From an uncultured Bacilli bacterium (GTDB lineage: Bacteria > Bacillota_I > Bacilli_A > RF39 > UBA660): a DNA stretch of 7,541 nucleotides. The DNA lies in contig CANQWJ010000060.1 of NCBI GenBank assembly GCA_947627525.1, positions 1 to 7,541 on the forward strand, written 5' to 3'. Every line of letters starts with the position of its first letter. Position 1 is the stretch's first letter. The position numbers and the translations under genes were made by a program. Shown in pieces: positions 5,340 through 7,541 of the stretch. The notes under the pieces were generated by a model. That model was not told the DNA's origin, searched no databases, and saw only the letters and a program-made list of their open reading frames with translations.

Positions 5340-7298
5340 ATGTTTAATTTGGTATCAAAATTTAAGCCTAGTGGTGATCAACCAGAAGCTATTAAAGAGT
5401 TGGTTGATGGTATCAAATCTGGTAAAAAAGAACAAGTTTTATTAGGAGCAACAGGAACTGGTAAAACCTTTACGATTGCTAATGTTATTAAAGAGGTCAA
5501 TAAACCTACTTTAGTACTTGCTCATAATAAGACTCTTGCTGGACAACTATATTCCGAATTAAAAGAACTATTTCCTGATAATCGTGTTGAATATTTTGTC
5601 TCATATTACGATTATTATCAACCAGAAGCCTATGTTCCTTCGACTGATACTTACATTGAAAAAGATTCTTCAATCAATGATGAGATTGATGAACTTCGTC
5701 ATTCAGCAACAAGTGCTTTAATTTCAAGAGATGATGTTATTGTTGTCGCATCAGTTTCATGTATTTATGGTATTGGTGAAGTTGATGAATATAAGAGTAA
5801 GATGCTTACTTTAACTGTTGGTGAAGAGATTAATCGTGATGAAGTTTTAAATAAATTAGTTGATATGTTATTTGAAAGAAATGATTATGATTTTAAAAGG
5901 GGTACTTTTAGAGTTAGAGGCGATGTTTTAGAAATAATTCCTGCCAGTGAGAGAACTAATGGTTATCGCATTGAATTCTTTGGTGATGAAATAGAGCATA
6001 TTAGTGAAATTGATACTTTAACTGGTGCTATAAAAGTTAATAAAAAGACCATTTCTTTATTTCCGGCTAGTCACTTTGTCGTTGGTGAAGAGAAGATGGA
6101 AGAAGCATTAGTTCGCATTAAAGAAGAACTTGATGAAAGAATTGCTTATTTTAAGAAAGAAAATAAATTAATTGAGGCACAAAGAATTGAACAACGTACT
6201 AATTATGATATGGAAATGCTTCGTGAAACGGGTTTTTGTACAGGAATAGAGAATTATTCTCGTCCGATGTCTGGTCGTAAAGAAGGGGAACCCCCAACAA
6301 CCTTGATTGATTTCTTCCCTAAAGATTTCCTTTTAGTTGTTGATGAGTCACATGTTACTCTTCCCCAAGTTAGAGGAATGTATAATGGTGATAGAGCCCG
6401 TAAGATGAACCTTGTGGAATATGGTTTCCGTCTCCCTAGTGCTTTGGATAATCGTCCTCTTCGTTTTGAAGAATTTGAAAAGAAAATTAATCAAGCTATT
6501 TATGTTTCCGCAACGCCAGGAGATTATGAACTTGAAAAAGTTAACAATCATTATGTTGAACAGATCATTCGTCCAACGGGTTTACTTGATCCGATTGTTG
6601 AAGTGCGTCCAACTGAAGGACAAATTGATGATTTAGTTGGTGAAATAAGAGATCGTATTGAAAAGAACGAGCGTGTTTTAATTACGACACTTACTATTCG
6701 AATGGCTGAAGAGTTATCCAATTATTTAAAAGAAATTGATATTAAAGTTGCTTATTTGCATACCGAAGTCAAAACTTTGGAACGTATGCGTATCATTCGT
6801 GATTTGCGTCTTGGTAAATATGACTGCGTCGTTGGTATTAATTTACTTCGTGAAGGAATTGATATTCCTGAAGTTAGTTTAATCGCTATTTTGGATGCTG
6901 ATAAAGAAGGTTTCTTGCGTAGTGGTCGCAGTCTTATTCAAACAATGGGACGTTGTGCCCGTAATAGTAATGGTCGTTGTATAATGTATGCTGATAACAT
7001 TACTGATTCCATGGATTACGCTATGAAAGAGACAGCTCGACGTCGTAGTATTCAAGAAGAGTATAATCGTATCCATAACATCACGCCAACAACTATTAAT
7101 AAAGAAATAAGAGACTTAATTTCTAATGTCGATGAAGATAGTAGTAAAAAGAGCAAAGGAACTAAAAAAGAAACTAAATTGGAACGCGAAAAGACTATTG
7201 AAAGAATTGAACAAGAAATGCGTGAAGCTGCGAAAAATCTTGATTTCGAACGTGCTATGGAACTTCGTGATATTTTATTCGAGATGAAAAGTGAGTAG
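5340..7298 (+). CDS. uvrB: Excinuclease ABC subunit B
   Basis: UvrB is the damage-verifying helicase-like subunit of cytoplasmic nucleotide excision repair; it is loaded by UvrA and recruits UvrC. The 652 residues are close to the usual 660-670. Visible in order are Walker A GATGTGKT (36-43), the damage-probing beta-hairpin YYDYYQPEAYVPSTDTYIEKD (89-109), Walker B VVDESH (333-338), motif III YVSATPG (388-394), motif V GINLLREGIDIPE (499-511), motif VI QTMGRCARN (534-542) and the C-terminal UVR coiled-coil ERIEQEMREAAKNLDFERAMELRD (621-644), which contacts UvrC. AGGGAG (5326-5331) is 8 bases before the ATG. Motif VI has Cys 539 where Ala is usual. Arg is mainly CGT, as expected for a resident housekeeping gene. 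dinD precedes it; a radical SAM gene rather than uvrA follows. Confidence 0.98.
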   Translation: MFNLVSKFKPSGDQPEAIKELVDGIKSGKKEQVLLGATGTGKTFTIANVIKEVNKPTLVLAHNKTLAGQLYSELKELFPDNRVEYFVSYYDYYQPEAYVPSTDTYIEKDSSINDEIDELRHSATSALISRDDVIVVASVSCIYGIGEVDEYKSKMLTLTVGEEINRDEVLNKLVDMLFERNDYDFKRGTFRVRGDVLEIIPASERTNGYRIEFFGDEIEHISEIDTLTGAIKVNKKTISLFPASHFVVGEEKMEEALVRIKEELDERIAYFKKENKLIEAQRIEQRTNYDMEMLRETGFCTGIENYSRPMSGRKEGEPPTTLIDFFPKDFLLVVDESHVTLPQVRGMYNGDRARKMNLVEYGFRLPSALDNRPLRFEEFEKKINQAIYVSATPGDYELEKVNNHYVEQIIRPTGLLDPIVEVRPTEGQIDDLVGEIRDRIEKNERVLITTLTIRMAEELSNYLKEIDIKVAYLHTEVKTLERMRIIRDLRLGKYDCVVGINLLREGIDIPEVSLIAILDADKEGFLRSGRSLIQTMGRCARNSNGRCIMYADNITDSMDYAMKETARRRSIQEEYNRIHNITPTTINKEIRDLISNVDEDSSKKSKGTKKETKLEREKTIERIEQEMREAAKNLDFERAMELRDILFEMKSE

Positions 7299-7301
7299 AA
7301 G

Positions 7302-7541
7302 ATGAAGTTTAAAAAGATATATGTTGAGATAACTAATCGTTGTAATTTAAATTGTTCTTTTTGTGGTAATACTACTCGTTCAAAAAAAGAGATGAGTTGT
7401 CTGGAGTTTTTAGAAGTTATTAAAAAGATAAAGCCATATACTGATTACATTTATTTGCACGTTAAAGGAGAACCTTTACTTCATTCCGATTTGAAGACAA
7501 TTCTTGAAATTTGTACTAAAAATAATATTTTGGTTAATATT
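7302..7541 (+). CDS. Radical SAM protein, N-terminal part (runs off the window)
   Basis: The frame is open from ATG 7302 through the window end (80 codons) and begins MKFKKIYVEITNRCNLNCSFC. Cys 14, 18 and 21 form the CxxxCxxC motif that binds the 4Fe-4S cluster used to cleave S-adenosylmethionine, and GEP at 56-58 corresponds to the family's SAM-binding GGE-type motif. The sequence up to TDYIYLHVKGEPLLHSDLK resembles Bacillota radical SAM/SPASM proteins of unknown substrate; the C-terminal part that would settle the type is missing. The start is 3 bases after the uvrB stop with only a weak ribosome binding site, so it is probably co-transcribed and translated by coupling. The previous in-frame codon block holds the uvrB TAG, so no earlier start is possible. 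Confidence 0.85.
   Translation, partial: MKFKKIYVEITNRCNLNCSFCGNTTRSKKEMSCLEFLEVIKKIKPYTDYIYLHVKGEPLLHSDLKTILEICTKNNILVNI

Overview
The window is about 7.5 kb of AT-rich DNA from a low-GC Gram-positive-type bacterium (Bacillota or a related gut Bacilli/Mollicutes-like lineage). This rests on the heavy A/T bias, strong GGAGG-like ribosome binding sites, many GTG/TTG-rich short gaps, and an ECF sigma plus membrane anti-sigma pair. TGA is used as a stop (ATPase gene and dinD) and TGG for Trp, so the code is the standard bacterial one rather than the Mycoplasma one. No species can be named from the sequence alone.

Region 1 (1-2866, plus strand): the last 25 codons of an unidentified gene, a rho-independent terminator, then an extended -10 promoter driving a three-gene ABC-2 exporter operon (ATPase and two different six-helix-type permeases) with tightly overlapping genes. 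The set looks like the uncharacterised COG4586/COG4587/COG3694-type exporter; its substrate is not known. A bidirectional terminator closes it.

Region 2 (2865-4226, minus strand): an ECF sigma factor and, overlapping its end, a single-pass membrane protein with an outside domain, probably its anti-sigma factor. They converge on the exporter operon and share its terminator.

Region 3 (4221-4427): a divergent control region. A 120-base stretch that is about 94% A/T separates the sigma promoter from a near-consensus dinD promoter (TTGTCA-17-TATAAT). A LexA-like AAAC-N4-GTTT site lies inside the dinD promoter. Both promoters carry a short inverted repeat at the predicted transcription start.

Region 4 (4428-7541, plus strand): dinD (DNA-damage-inducible protein D), uvrB (nucleotide excision repair) with its own extended -10 promoter, and the first 80 codons of a radical SAM protein 3 bases after uvrB. 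dinD and uvrB form a small DNA-damage cluster; dinD uses mostly AGA for Arg while uvrB uses mostly CGT, which suggests different histories.

The most useful leads are the probable SOS control of dinD (and possibly of uvrB by read-through), the paired inverted repeats at the divergent starts, and the zinc-motif-free anti-sigma with an unknown extracellular signal. I saw no CRISPR array, tRNA, rRNA, insertion sequence or clear new defence system.
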